Shown here: one piece after another, positions 44,063-55,600 of the stretch
Numbering within the stretch: position 1 is the first letter of the stretch
Layout: each line of letters opens with the position of its first letter
Source of the DNA: Ulva prolifera
Lineage: Eukaryota; Chlorophyta; Ulvophyceae; Ulvales; Ulvaceae
Direction of reading: 5' to 3'
Length of the DNA: 64,000 nucleotides
NCBI GenBank assembly: GCA_023078555.1
Contig: CM041196.1
Coordinates: 9,380,985-9,444,984 of the forward strand
Notes under the pieces: generated by a model
Seen by the model: only the letters and a program-made list of their open reading frames with translations
Told to the model about the DNA's origin: nothing
The model's database searches: none
Program-made: the position numbers and the translations under genes

Positions 44063-44861
44063 TGTTGACTTGTCGGGTAGCGCAGGGAGCTGGGCACCCT
44101 AGCGAGCGTACAGAAACGACAGGAGAGAGACAGGGGTAACAACACACGATGCCGCACACGATGGAATGACTGGAACAGAAGCGCCCCAATCGACCAAAGG
44201 TAATTGTGTCGATCACAGCAAAACACTTGGAATATATGTGTCCAGGCCCATCCCTGCTTTGTGCTGTCCTCGCTACTGATAGCTCTGTGGAACTGTGGAA
44301 TCGCGCTGCTCGTTGATCTCTGTACGGATCAGGGTGCAGCATCCCGCGAGATCTGGCGATCTGCTGCGGGCATTGGGATTTGGCATGTATCATCCTCCGT
44401 CAATCCAATGCAGCAACATCGTGCTGCATGGGTACGCAGACGTAGGTTGGCTGGCATGGTCTTTGACGCTGCACCCTTGGCGTGCGCAAGCGCAGACCAG
44501 GAGTATGCATGCGCCGCATGCATGACGTGTCATGCACTGAGCTGGCACTTCGCACTGCCAAAAGGCTGTGGCAAAAGGTGGCATGATACATGGGATTGGT
44601 ATGTGAGATTATACATGTTGAGGAATGCTAGTGGCACTTTTGAGCATGTGGAATTATGCACATGTTGCTGTATGCATGCAGCTCATGTCCACAGCTGTGA
44701 CGTGGTACATGCTGGCATTCTGAGGTATTCTTTGGTATACTTTCGCCTGGCTCAAGTTTTGCAAGGCAATAGCCTGAGATACATACACATGTATCCACAA
44801 TTGGTGCCTGCATATCTGGAATAGGTGTGCTTCTGAGCAGACAGACTTGGCCATTACAACA
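44063..44861 (-). repeat. Gypsy 5' LTR
   Basis: 799 bp, identical to 21789-22587 apart from G at 44432 (A at 22158). Followed by CGAAC (44862-44866). Confidence 0.95.
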
Positions 44862-44990
44862 CGAACACAAAAGAGCGGACTCCAAAGCAGAATCATACCA
44901 GTGCTGTCATATCTGTCGCGTAGATACCTTCGTTGATTTTCGCTATGTATGCTGAAAAAAGTCGATTATCTGGAAGGATCCTAAGCAACA

Positions 44991-45311
44991 ATGAGAAGAA
45001 AACGTATGCATCGGTCTCCTCTACAACTCTGCTTGTCCAAATCCGCGGTGGTCGTTCTGGGCGGGCCCAGTGATCTGGAGTTGCCAGGCCCCGTCTCGAA
45101 GAGAAGCGCACTGATAGCTGACCTCCGCGAGCACCTCGATGGCGACGCAGTCACTGTCGCGTTGTTACTATCGTGGGAACAACTACGGGCATGGGTTGCC
45201 TGTGCCGAGGGACAACACCGCGCATGTCCTAGATCTGTGAGCAGGGCCTACATTTCCGAGGAACGAGGCGCAGCGTCAGACCGCGAAGCCATGCTCCTGC
45301 GCGCCCTGAAG
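44991..45311 (+). pseudogene. Skp1/BTB-like exon, copy 1, donor site lost
   Basis: 107 codons, intact frame from the ATG at 44991. The sequence fits the Skp1/elongin-C type BTB fold: a beta strand Val-Val-Val-Leu, then Leu-Glu-Leu-Pro-Gly-Pro-Val, Ser-Ala-Leu-Ile-Ala-Asp-Leu and Trp-Glu-Gln-Leu-Arg-Ala-Trp-Val-Ala-Cys. It corresponds to exon 1 of the BTB-LRR gene at 57391 and ends at the same place (Arg-Ala-Leu-Lys), but the next bases are ATAAGT where the intact copy has GTGAGT. No second exon was found, and only an inverted LRR fragment follows at 45841-46075. It is therefore probably a dead copy. Confidence 0.65.
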
Positions 45312-45840
45312 ATAAGTTGAAGCCATGCGACATGATATTCTCCCTCAAGCTTGCCACAACAGCCACATTTTCGTATGTGGGTGGCATGACGGGCGTGGCG
45401 CTTGAGCATTGATGGCTCAGGCAGGTCTATTCCGTGGTTCCTGCAGCCCATTGTCACACGGTGTCGATTACAGGGTTGCTAAGGAAGCGTTGATCTTTCG
45501 CCACGACACTGCTGGTGGATCATTCATGCTGGCTTGGTCCATGGCCGGTGACCTTGGGCGTGAATCCATGACTACAGCCACACCCATGTGGAGTTCGCAA
45601 GCGGCAGGGCATATGGAGTATATACAGACTGACCGTCCCAGGCAATAGCAACTCAAGCACTGGAGGCAGCTTGACACTATGGGGGAACATATCACACCAG
45701 GCCTACGTGCGGCATGAGTAGGAACACCACACCGAATCATCTGTGCCACAAATGCATGGTCGCTGACTGCTCAGGAATTAGCAGAGGATGCGGAGACCTT
45801 CATGTACCCGGGTACCTCATGGGGACCTTCATGTACCCGG

Positions 45841-46075
45841 GAATTGCCGCAGCACGCCGGCCAGCTCCGCCGCGTGCTGCGGCCTGATGTCATTGCACCC
45901 GATGTCCAGGTCCCGCAGCCCCTCACACACCGCCGTGCCAGGCTGGGCTAGAGCAGTCAGCACCTCATGTCCGCGGCCTCGAGCGGCTGGGCATGCGGGA
46001 TGTCGGGCTTGATGGGAGATTTGGGCTGGAGGGCTTGGGGGTGGTACTGCCAGCTGTGGCTTGCCTGACCAGTTA
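45841..46075. pseudogene. LRR gene fragment with its first half inverted
   Basis: 45964-45841, read on the minus strand, matches the LRR segment near 60265-60390 (Cys-Glu-Gly-Leu-Arg-Asp-Leu-Asp-Ile-Gly ... Arg-Gln-Phe-Pro). 45968-46075, read on the plus strand, matches what directly follows in the intact gene (Arg-Gly-Leu-Glu-Arg-Leu-Gly ... Gly-Leu-Glu-Gly-Leu-Gly-Val-Val-Leu). The two halves that should be adjacent and parallel are now head to head. A direct repeat GACCTTCATGTACCCGGG (45796 and 45824) sits at the left break. Confidence 0.7.
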
Positions 46076-46942
46076 GCGGCCACAAGGCAGAGCAGTGAAC
46101 ATGGAAGCGGGTAGTGCATACACGCCTGGCAGCTCCCATGTCCTCCTTGCTTGGTGATCATGGCACAGCGGCATGCAACTGATCATCATCTTCTTGAAGT
46201 GCTCGTGCTTTCAGGTCACACTGCCGTGTTCAACCCTGATGCAGCATCCCAGTGATCCATTGGATCCCTGTGTTTCATGATGTAATGTACACCTGTCATT
46301 GATCTGGCGTAGCCTCCAGGCTGCGCCAGTTGATTCATCAGCCAGCATGAACCCCCTTGGTCGGTGGTACGTATACGACGTAGCCGAGGACTGTGACAAA
46401 GAGATTACGTCGGCAGGTCAGGTTGGCAGCGTGGTCTAGAGGCAAACAGGCGTAATTTCTTGGCCTACCACGCAAAGGACCACAACGGCAGGAAGGCTCC
46501 ATTGACCTTCGCGCGGCTGTTGACTGCCAGCAGCTTGCATATTTTCGACATGTGTTCCAGCAGTGCCGCTGTTGTTCACCAGGCACAGAGTGCACACACG
46601 CGATGCCACACAAACATTGTCTGTTCCTTTGTCACGTCTTTTACACGCAAAGCAGATCACGGACACCGTTCTCCGCGCAATTAATCACCAAAATACAGCA
46701 AGTCCACATCCTCCAGCCGCATGAACCGAAAGGTCACAGGGAACACAGCACCACACACGCGAGCAGGACCCGGTGGCCATCCAGTAGAATCGAATAAACA
46801 AGCACAAGCAACAACGCATCACACGCACGTTGTCAGCAGTGTTGGGCCGCCTTCCAGCATTTCCAGGACTGCCACCCCGACATTAGATCTGAAGTTTCGG
46901 AATTGTTGTATGTGATCGGGCCTGATGACCCAACACTGGCGG
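46076..46942. other. Stretch without a recognised gene
   Basis: About 870 bp with only short open frames. The words AGTCCACATCCTCCAG near 46700 recur near 61530, also just downstream of a beta-helix gene, so part of this is probably shared 3' flank of that family. Confidence 0.4.
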
Positions 46943-49900
46943 TCAGGCCACGGCCACCTCCACGCCCCGCAGCTCCTCATGCTGCCCCAGGTCACCCTCG
47001 TAAGGCCCGTGGCACACCAGCCCCCGCGTCGCTTCACCCCCGGCAACCCCCACCACCTTGCACTCGCTGAAGACGCTCCCGGCCGCAGACACCGCCCTCT
47101 CCACATGAAACCCCAGTGGACACCCGGCCACATGCACCCGCCGCGCCGTCAGCACGGCATGTTTCGACACAAATACCGCCGTGTCGCTGCAGTCACGCAG
47201 CTGCACCTCCTCGAGCGTCACACGCGCCTGGGCCCCCTCATGCGCGCACCGGGCCCCCCGCCGGTGCGTTGCGCCGCGCGCGAGCAGCGCGTCCCATGCA
47301 TGCTTGAGCGCCACCGGCCCGCTGCGCCCGCAGAAGCCGCACGGCTGATCACATTCCCACGAGAACTCCCCGGCCTTGATGCCAATGGCGCAGCGTGAGA
47401 TCTGCGAGTCGCGCAGCCGCGCGGTCGCCCCATTCCCTACAACCACTCCGACCCCCTCCGCGGAGACGGTGCAGCGCAGAAGTGAAGCCTTGTTCTGCGC
47501 CCCCCCCACCTGGACCGCCATCACATCGCCCGACAGTTCACAGGAGACGAGCTTCAGGTCTGCGCTGCCAGGAGCGCGCGCGGCGGCAGCCATCCTCCCG
47601 CCGTGGGCTTTGACGCGCTTCGCGTTGAGCGCACCTCCGCCGTGCCCCACAACCAGCGCCGCTGTTCCGGCGGTGCACTCGCAGTCCTGCGCCGCGAGCT
47701 TCCCACCATCGTCCACAACGAGGCCGTGGCTTGTTGCGTGCACCTCGCACTCGACGACCGACATGCTCGCGCCGCCGTTCGCAACGAACGCCTCCTTCAC
47801 CCCCGCTCCCACCGTGCACCTCCTCGCTGCACACGTGGCCACAGGGCCGTGCGCGATGACTGCAGCCGCTGCGTCAGAGAAGCGGCACCCCTCCACCGAC
47901 ACATCCGCGGCTGTTATGACACAGCTCCCGCGCCCCTCTGCAGCAGCCGCCTCAAATACGCAGTCTGCGATCTTCGCAGACACGCCCCTGCTTACCAGGA
48001 AATCCTGCGCGTGGTCGCGGAAGGAGCAGCCCCGCAAGAGCACCGATCGAACCTCACGCAGAGCGATGCCACCCTCCAGTGCCGCACCGCCCCGGTCCAG
48101 ATGGAGGGCAGCAAGAGACACACGGTTCGCGGCCCGCACGTCCGCATGCCCCTCGAAGCGGCACTCCGTGATGTCGGCGCGGACCGCCACCTGCACCTGC
48201 ACCGCGCGGCTGTACCCCTTCAGGACCACTCCATGCATGCGCACCACGGTGGAGGGCTCCGACTGGTGTGGCACCGGCGACGTCGTGACCCCAAACATGC
48301 AGTTCTCCACCGACCCACCCTCAATATCAACCTCCCCGCCAGTGCAGGTGTACGCGGTTGGAGGGTCGACGAAGATCTGCGCGGGGTCGGACGGGCCGGT
48401 GTCAGGGCGTTTTTGGGTCGGTTCAGTCACTGCCGCGGTCATGTTGGCCACGTGCGAGTCCTTGACCCGCACCCGGCCGCTGTTCACATGCATCCCCGTG
48501 TAGCCCCCTGGGATTCTGCAGCGCAGGAAGCGGCCGCGCGCGCCGACCCCCACCAGCACGGCCTCATGCGGTCGATCGCCCCCCGGACGCCGCAGCTCGC
48601 CACCCTGGAAGCACACCCCGGCTGCTGCGACAGTGGCCTTGTCAATCGCGACGCATGCGCTCCCGGCGGCTTCCACCTTCCCACCCACAACCTGCAGAGC
48701 CGCGCCCGAGGAACAGACGTGGTAGCAGATGTTGTGCCCCCGAGCATTGCACCCTGCCACGACCGCGCGGCTACGGCAGTCGCGCACGACCACACAGCTG
48801 CAGCAGCGCAGCTCGCACAGCAGCAGTGCAGCGCCACCGCCCTCACTGACCCTGAGTGCCACCCCGTCCGGAGTGAGCATGTCGCAGCGCGTCATCTGCA
48901 ACCGAGCTGCCCCCCGAGACCCCCCCAGCGGACCGCAGTCCAGCCTCAAAGCGGTCGCGTCCGGAGGCCCCTGGCCACGGAAGTGAACGTCCGAGATCGT
49001 CCCCCGGGCGCCGTCCACCAGCGTGCATGCCTCAGCGCAGCGGATGCTGCTCTCGCACACTTCCAGTGACGCTGTGGCGCCAGCGGCGACAGCGGGTCGG
49101 GGAAAGTCGGCGACATGGCAAGCACGCAGGCGCGCCGTGCCGCCATGCATACGCAGCCAGGTGCCTACTGTAGTGGTGAAGGGGGTGCCAGTGTCCTGGC
49201 TGCCGGGGCCGATGAGGGTGCAGTCATCGGTGGAGATGTGGCTACAGGGGTCGTTTGCGATGATGGCGGTGGTGGTGGCGCCGAGAAGCTCAGAGGCCTG
49301 CAGCGCGGCGGAGGCGCCGGCTTCGGCGATGACACAGAAGTGGCCGGCGTGGAAGGAGCAGGCGGTGAGGGTGGCGGTGGTGGCGCGGCCGTGGGCGATG
49401 AGCGCGGCCGGGCAGCCACGCCAGGCGCAGTCGGACAGGGCGGCGGCGGCGCCATGCACGATGTACAGGGTACAGGCGTTGAAGGTGCACCCCTGGAAGC
49501 TTCCGCGGAAGTCCGAGCTGGCACATATGATGGCACCACCTGTACCAGCAAGGCATAGAGTCGATGGTGTGGGTAGTCAATGCACTACACATTGGCAGAG
49601 CGACTGGAGTCGTTGTGGAGGAAGAGGCTCAGTCAGTGGGGCATGTTGGGAGGGGGCGGGGGTGACAAGATCAACCTACAACCAGCGAGCATGTGGGACG
49701 ACTGACTGCCCAGAGGCGCAGAGCAGCAGTCGTGCAGTGCTCAGCGGTGGCTGTCTGGCCTGGCCTGGACACACACTGTGTACAGCTGGACACATACTGT
49801 GTACAGCTCCGACCTGGACACATACCGTGTACGCTGCAGCGCAGCTTCGCCTGTGCATCACACACCTCAGTGGTTGAACACAGCGAGCTCTCTAATCTGT

Positions 49901-51150
49901 GTCCGCAGAGAGTCGGGACAGCGGCTGTGCCAGGGAGAAACAGACCGAGAGCGATACAAAGTGTGATGTCACGTGTGGTCTCGTGCAGGACCCGATGAGT
50001 TCGTGTGAACTATGTTGTGGGAGAAAGGGCAATTCCTGTCCCTGGCAAAGCTGTGGGCGGCTCTAGCATGGTCAAACGCGTCACACAAACTGCCACATGA
50101 TGGCCATACAAGTACAGTGCACGTAGCCTGCCTTCGTGAGGACGGCAGTGAGCCAGAGACGGGTCTCCCTGCAGGTCAATGCATGCATTGCAGGTAAATG
50201 CACCAGAAGGACCACGAGGACTGCACAGTACACCTGGATCAATGACGTCCGTGCGTCTCCAAATACTTCAAAGCTCCATCGCAGACGGGCAGTCAGCATA
50301 CCATGCTTGTACCACTGTAGCATCAGATCAGGCGGGACATACCAATGAATGTGGTGTCCTTAAAGTGAGCTCCTTTGCCAGATAGCAGAAGAACGCCATT
50401 TGGGACGATCGTGATGGACCCCGCCATGACAAAGCCACCGAAAGTTGAGCATCTCCATACGATCAAGTTGTTGTCCGGGGCCACCGCCCCGTACGCATGC
50501 TCTTCATGGCAGAGTTCGGGCGGTAAAACCACACGGGCATTGCCGGACGTGATCTCCCTCACGAGGTCCTCAAGCGACGCCACATTCCCCTGCACACAAA
50601 TTCCATGGACAGATGAGGACTTGTGTGGTTTGGTCATAAGATCTGGTACATGCGTCGTTGCACAGCCACAACTGAGCCAGTGTTCTGTGACACACTCCGA
50701 GACGAAATATCCGCTTGCCAGCTCCATGAAGCAAGGTCAGCTATGTGAATCGAGCGCAGTGTCAGATTTGACTGCGAATCGTTTGTTCGTAGAGCGATCT
50801 AGATCTCGGCTACTTCACCAAGGCATGCATCGCAGCACGCGGTCGCAACAGCTAATCAGACTCATCGGATATTCCATATAACAGCTGTGAGTCACCAACA
50901 TGAAAGCACACACCAATTCACTTGTACGAGCTGTTAGAACTGTTGACTGGGAGCATGTTGCCACACTCCATGTCAATTCCAATGTTGGCACCAGGTCAAG
51001 AACGGGGGTCCCGGCCTCGCCGCAGCCACACTTGATACAGACGGCTGGAAGTTTGATACCATCAGGAGTATGCGATACGTGCGCGACGTGGCCGCAGGCA
51101 TGCGCGCGGACGGCACACTCGCCGTGGGCAGTCCAGCATTCCGAGGACAT
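46943..51150 (-). CDS. Right-handed beta-helix repeat protein, copy 1, intact
   Basis: Three exons, 51150-50914, 50589-50343 and 49539-46943; joins are phase 0 and phase 1, all with GT and AG, giving about 1026 codons. The N-terminal exon has His-Ala-Cys-Gly-His and Cys-Ile-Lys-Cys-Gly-Cys, a likely zinc site. The middle exon starts the helix (Ser-Leu-Glu-Asp-Leu ... Gly-Val-Leu-Leu-Leu-Ser-Gly). The large exon is a long series of about 22-residue turns rich in Gly, Ala, Cys and Val with Asn/Asp corners, the pattern of pectate-lyase-like parallel beta-helices. A Cys-Gly-Phe-Cys motif lies near the C-terminus. Substrate or partner is unknown; no signal peptide was identified. The first exon is open further upstream, so the true start may lie beyond 51150. 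The family has two more copies in this window. Confidence 0.75.
49761..49832. repeat. Short minisatellite in an intron of the beta-helix gene
   Basis: Three imperfect units of CTGGACACAYACTGTGTACAG type, each containing the palindrome-like TGTGTACA. It lies in intron 2 of the gene at 46943-51150. Confidence 0.6.
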
Positions 51151-51636
51151 TAGCTTGTGCCGCCTGGGGCATGGACACGAGATTGCCAGCGAGCAGAAAA
51201 GAATTTAATTTGGTACAGATGGAGTCGAGGCGCTGAAAGAATCACGGACCTCTTGCCAGGCGCAACTATGGAATCCCTCTAGACACCTATAGAAGCGGTC
51301 GAGATGGCGACACTGCGAATTTGCAGGAAGGTATTTTTCTAAGGGTGCTAGCGGAAATCAATGTGAATTGTAGAAGAATGCGGTGGCGTCGCAGTTTGAG
51401 CGCTTTCCGGATATGCTTGCAGAAGCAAGTTGCCGTGGATTGGGGGCGCTTGTTAAGGCCTTGTTCCGCACTTCGCCGCAGGACGCACCTACAACATAAT
51501 ATTATTTTGGATCTGTGCAACGGCTCCTTTGAAACAGGGATCTATTCGTGCTTCGATTGTCCTGGCCGCTGATCGCGCAACCTGTCTCTGATCCGCTCCG
51601 TGCTGTAATTCTGATATCGGCAAGAACTTTATCTAG

Positions 51637-51900
51637 AATGAAAATTCAGCGCGTAGACGCCCTTCCGCTGCAGCTCCGCTTCACTGAATCCGGCGTAGCA
51701 GTTCTGGGAGGATCGTTCTGGACGTCCCTGGCTCCTGCTCGCAGAGAAGCGCGCTTAAAGCCGACTTTCGTGATCAGCTTGTAGATGATGAAGCCATCAT
51801 TCAACTTCCGCTGTCGTGGGAATCGCAGGCGTGGGTTGCCTGTGTCGGGGGACGTAGCCATGCAGTGACTGGTTTGGTGACCAGGGCCCGCAGCGTCCAA
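51637..51900 (+). pseudogene. Skp1/BTB-like exon, copy 2, frameshifted
   Basis: Strong nucleotide similarity to exon 1 of the gene at 57391, beginning with the same Met-Lys start. About four bases (GGCC or equivalent) are missing after GTTCTGGGAGG near 51715, which shifts the frame and leads to a stop at 51782-51784. The rest of the exon remains recognisable to the CCAGGGCC region near 51885. No LRR exon follows; beta-helix fragments begin about 60 bp later. Confidence 0.7.
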
Positions 51901-51954
51901 ACAAACATACCGACGACACAGGAGAAAGGCACCTTAATTCAAACAGGAGAAAGA

Positions 51955-52115
51955 CACATTAATCACGCAGCTGCACGGCCTCGATTGTCGCACGCACCTG
52001 GGCTCCCTCATGCACGCACCGGGGCCCCCGGCTAGCCAATTGGCTTTGCAAAGCGGCACTCAACAATGTCCGCGCGTGCAGCTTTGTGTGCATGTACTGC
52101 CCAACTGTACCGGTT
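51955..52115 (-). pseudogene. Two beta-helix gene fragments, side by side
   Basis: Minus-strand 52025-51960 matches the C-terminal part (Arg-Cys-Val-His-Glu-Gly-Ala-Gln ... Glu-Ala-Val-Gln-Leu-Arg-Asp). 52040-52110 matches a distant internal part (compare 62830-62900). The sequence between them in intact copies is gone. Confidence 0.6.
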
Positions 52116-52641
52116 GAGATGCGAAGGGCGGCCTGATTTGTCACAGGTGGCGTGGCTAAGGTTATATCGGAGTCAGATCGAGTCATCAGCAGGAATGATG
52201 TCCCCTTCAACAACAGTATAATGTAGCTCACAGCTGTCACAAAGGACATCAAATGGGCAACATGCAACAATATCCAGCGATGCACGTGATGCTCTGCGGG
52301 GGTTCATCATGCTATGGCTGCTTGGCTGCTGTGCGACCGGCATGGCTGTTGTTTGCAAACAAGTGCTGCATGTATGCATCTGCAATGTGCATCGACAGCA
52401 ACACATGTGCAATTGTCCGCCATATGCAGAGCGCATACACGTCTGGCCACAGGATCATTGCCTACTCCTCAGCCATGGACAATAATCGTAATTGCACGCA
52501 ACACCGCAAGCATGCCCTTCGGCTATGCAAGGGTGCACCGACCTCAGTGACTTCAAACTCTCCACTGGCAGCATAAACAGAAATGCTATTTGACCGGTAA
52601 TTCTATTATTTGACCAGAAATTCTATTTGACAAGGAACGGA
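52116..52641. other. Stretch without a recognised gene
   Basis: About 520 bp. A short minus-strand frame (52436-52173) has several Cys pairs but no counterpart elsewhere in the window. Near 52580-52632 the words CTATTTGACC / CTATTATTTGACC / CTATTTGACA form a small imperfect repeat. Confidence 0.4.
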
Positions 52642-52664
52642 GCGCAACACACAGGAAGGGGCGA

Positions 52665-55600
52665 TCAGGCCACAGTCACACAACCCCCGCCGGGGTCACC
52701 CTGCCGCAGCTCCTCATATCGGTCACGCTCGCTCGGTCCTCGGCACAGGAACCGCCGGATCGCCAAGCCGCCGGGCGCAACCGCCACCTTGCACTCGCTG
52801 AAAGAGTTCGTCTCCTCCACCGCTGCCCTCTCCACATGAAACGCCAATGAGCACCTGGCCACGTCCACCCGCCGAGCCGTCAGCACACCGTGCTTCGTCA
52901 CAGCCACCCCTTTGTCGCTGCAGTCGCGCAACTGCACCGCCTCGAGCGTCATGTGCGTCTGGGCCCCCCTCATGCACGCACCGGGCCACCCGCCCCCGCG
53001 TCGCGCCGCGCATGCGCAGCGCATCCCAGGCGACCTGAATCGCCTGCAGCCCGCACCGCCCGCAGACGGCGCACGGGTCCACAGAATCGCACTGTGCGTC
53101 CCCAACATGGATGCCCATGCGGCACTATGAGATCTCGGTCTCTCGCACCCTCACGCCCGCTCCATTGATCACGTCCACTCCAATGTCCTCTGAGGACAGA
53201 GTGCAGCGCAGCAGCGACGCCGTGTTCCGCACACCGGCCACCAGGACCCCTCTCAGCGTGCTTGACAGGTCACAGGACACAAGCTTCAGGTCCCCGCTGC
53301 CAGCGGAACAAGCAGCGGCTGCAAACAGCCCTCCATGAGCTTTGACGCGCTTTAAATTTGCATTGAGCGCGCCACCACCCTGCCTCACAAGCAGCGCAAT
53401 TGATTCAGCGGTGCACTCGCAGTCCTGCGCTGCGAGCTTCCCAACGCCGGTCACGACGAGGCCATGGTTCGTGGCGTGAATTTCGCAGTCGATGACTGAC
53501 ATACTCGCGGCGCCGCTCACGACGAAGGCCTCCTTTACTCCCGCCCCCACCGTGCACTTCCGCACTGCACACGTAGCCACTGGCCCGTCTGCAATGATGG
53601 CACTCTCTGAGTCAGAGAAGCGGCACCCCTCCACCGACACATCTGCGACTGTCGTCACACAGCTCCCGTGCCCCTCTGCAGCAGCCGCCTCAAACGAACA
53701 CTCTTCGATTTTCGCAGACACGCCTCCGGCTACGGCGATGTCCTGCGCGTGGTCGCGAAAGGAGCAGCCGCGCACGAGCACTGCCGGCACCTCGCGCAGA
53801 GCGATGCCCCCTTCCAGTCCTACGAACCCCCGGTCAAGATGAAGCGCAGCCAGAGCCGCACGGTTTGCAGCCCGCACGTCCGCATGCCCCTTGAAGCGGC
53901 AGTCAATGATGTCGGCGCGGACCGCCACCTGCACCTGCACCGCCCGGCTGTACCCCTTCAGCACCACTCCATGCATGCGAAGCACGGTGGAGGGTTCCAA
54001 CTCGTGCGGCACCGGCGAGGTCGCGACGCCAAACATGCAGTTCTCCACAGACCCACCCTCAATGTCAATCTCCCCGCCAGTACAGGCGTACGCAGCAGGA
54101 GGACATGCAAAGATCTCCGCAGGGTCTGCAGCCGACCATCTGGGCTGTTGTTGGGCCGGTCCGGTCATCGCCGCGCTCATGTTGGCCACGCGCGAGTCCT
54201 TCACCCGCACCCGGCCGCTGTTCACATACACCCCGATGTACCCCTCCAGGATTCTGCAGCGCAGGAAGCGTCCGCGCGCGCCGACGCCTATCAGCACAGC
54301 CTCATGCGGCTGGTTGCACCCCGGCCGCGGCAGCATGCCACCGCGGAGGCACACCCTTACCCTTTCCGCTGCAACGACGGCCTCGTCGATCGCGACACAC
54401 GCGCTCCCCGCGGCTGCCGCCTGCCCACCCTCAACCCGCAGAGCCGCGCCCGGGTCGCACACGTGGTGACACATGTCGACAGCACGGGCGTCGCAGGTTG
54501 ACGCCCCCGCGTGACTGCCGCAGTCGCGCACCAGCACACAGCACACAGCGGCGGCTGCGCAGCCGGCACAGCATCAGCGCGGCGGCACCGCCCTCACTGA
54601 CCCTGAGCGCCACCCCGTCTGGACTGCGCATGTCGCAGCACGTCATCTGCAGCCGAGCTGCACCCCGACACCCCTCCTGCGGACCGCAGTCCAGCCTCAC
54701 AGCTGCTGTGTCTGCAGGCCCCTGGGCACGGAAGAGGGCGTCCGTCATCGCCCCCCGGGCGCCGTCCACCAGCGTGCATGCCTCAGCGCAGCGGACGCTG
54801 CTATCGCACACTTCCAGTGACGCTGTAGCACCAGCGGCGACGGCGGTCCTAGGAAAGTCGGCAATGTGGCACCGGCGAAGGCGTCCCGTGCCGCCATGCA
54901 TGCGCAGCCACGTCCCTTCGTTTATGGTGCAGGGGCTGCTGGTGTCCTGGCTGCCGGTGCCAGTAAGGGTGCAGTCCTCCACGGAAATGTGGCTACCGGG
55001 GTCATTGGCAATCACGGCAGTGGCGGTGATGTCGTGTAGGACAGAGGACTGCAGCGCAACAGAAGCTCCAGCCTCAGAGATGACGCAGAAGCGGCAGGTG
55101 TGGAAGGAGCAGGCGGTGAGGGTGGCGGTGGTGGCGGGGCCGTGGGCAATGAGCGCGGCAGGGCAGCCGCGCCAGGCGCAGTCGGACAGGGCGACGGAGG
55201 CGCCGTGCACGATGTAGAGGGTGCAGGCGTTGAAGGTGCACGCCTAGAAGCTTCCGTGGAAGTCCGAGCCGGCGCATATAATGGTGCCGCCTGTATTGAG
55301 AAGAGAGTCCACGCCATAGAATCGACAGCGTAGCTGATCGACAGATCATGCATTGGTGGAGTAGCTGCTTTCATTGTGGAGGCAGAAGCTCAATCAGTGA
55401 ATCAGGCTACGAGGGGGGTCAGGGGTGACCAGATCAAGCAACAGCGAACGTGTATGACCACTAGGTTGTCATAAACGCGGAGCTTCAGTCATGCAGTGCT
55501 CAGCGGCTGCTGTCTGCCCTGAAGTAGGCACAGACTGTGTACAGCTGCAACGCACCATCGTCTGTGCATCACCTGCATCAATGGGTGAGCACAGCGAGGT

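Larger units (their letters stand above)
21784..44866 (-). mobile_element. Ty3/gypsy chromodomain retrotransposon with target duplication, split by a CACTA transposon
   Basis: Bounded by 799-bp direct repeats (21789-22587 and 44063-44861) that begin TGTTG and end CAACA in both orientations of reading, flanked by the 5-bp duplication CGAAC (21784-21788 and 44862-44866). Element orientation is minus: gag, protease, RT/RNase H, integrase and chromodomain run from right to left, and a polypurine tract abuts the left LTR. Without the CACTA insert and its duplicated CCA the element is about 8.35 kb. The two LTRs differ at one seen position (A at 22158, G at 44432), so the insertion is recent. Confidence 0.95.

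Noticed and set aside
44204..44824. 206-codon open frame in the LTRs (also 21930-22550)
   Set aside because: It lies entirely in the LTR, opposite to element transcription, and is repeated only because the LTR is. No protein family was recognised.
47603..49069. 488-codon plus-strand open frame opposite the beta-helix gene
   Set aside because: Shadow of the minus-strand gene. Its composition is His/Arg/Pro-rich low complexity, and the pseudogene copy conserves the minus-strand reading instead.
52173..52436. Cys-rich small protein
   Set aside because: A short minus-strand frame with several Cys pairs but no start context, no homologue in the window and no splice support.
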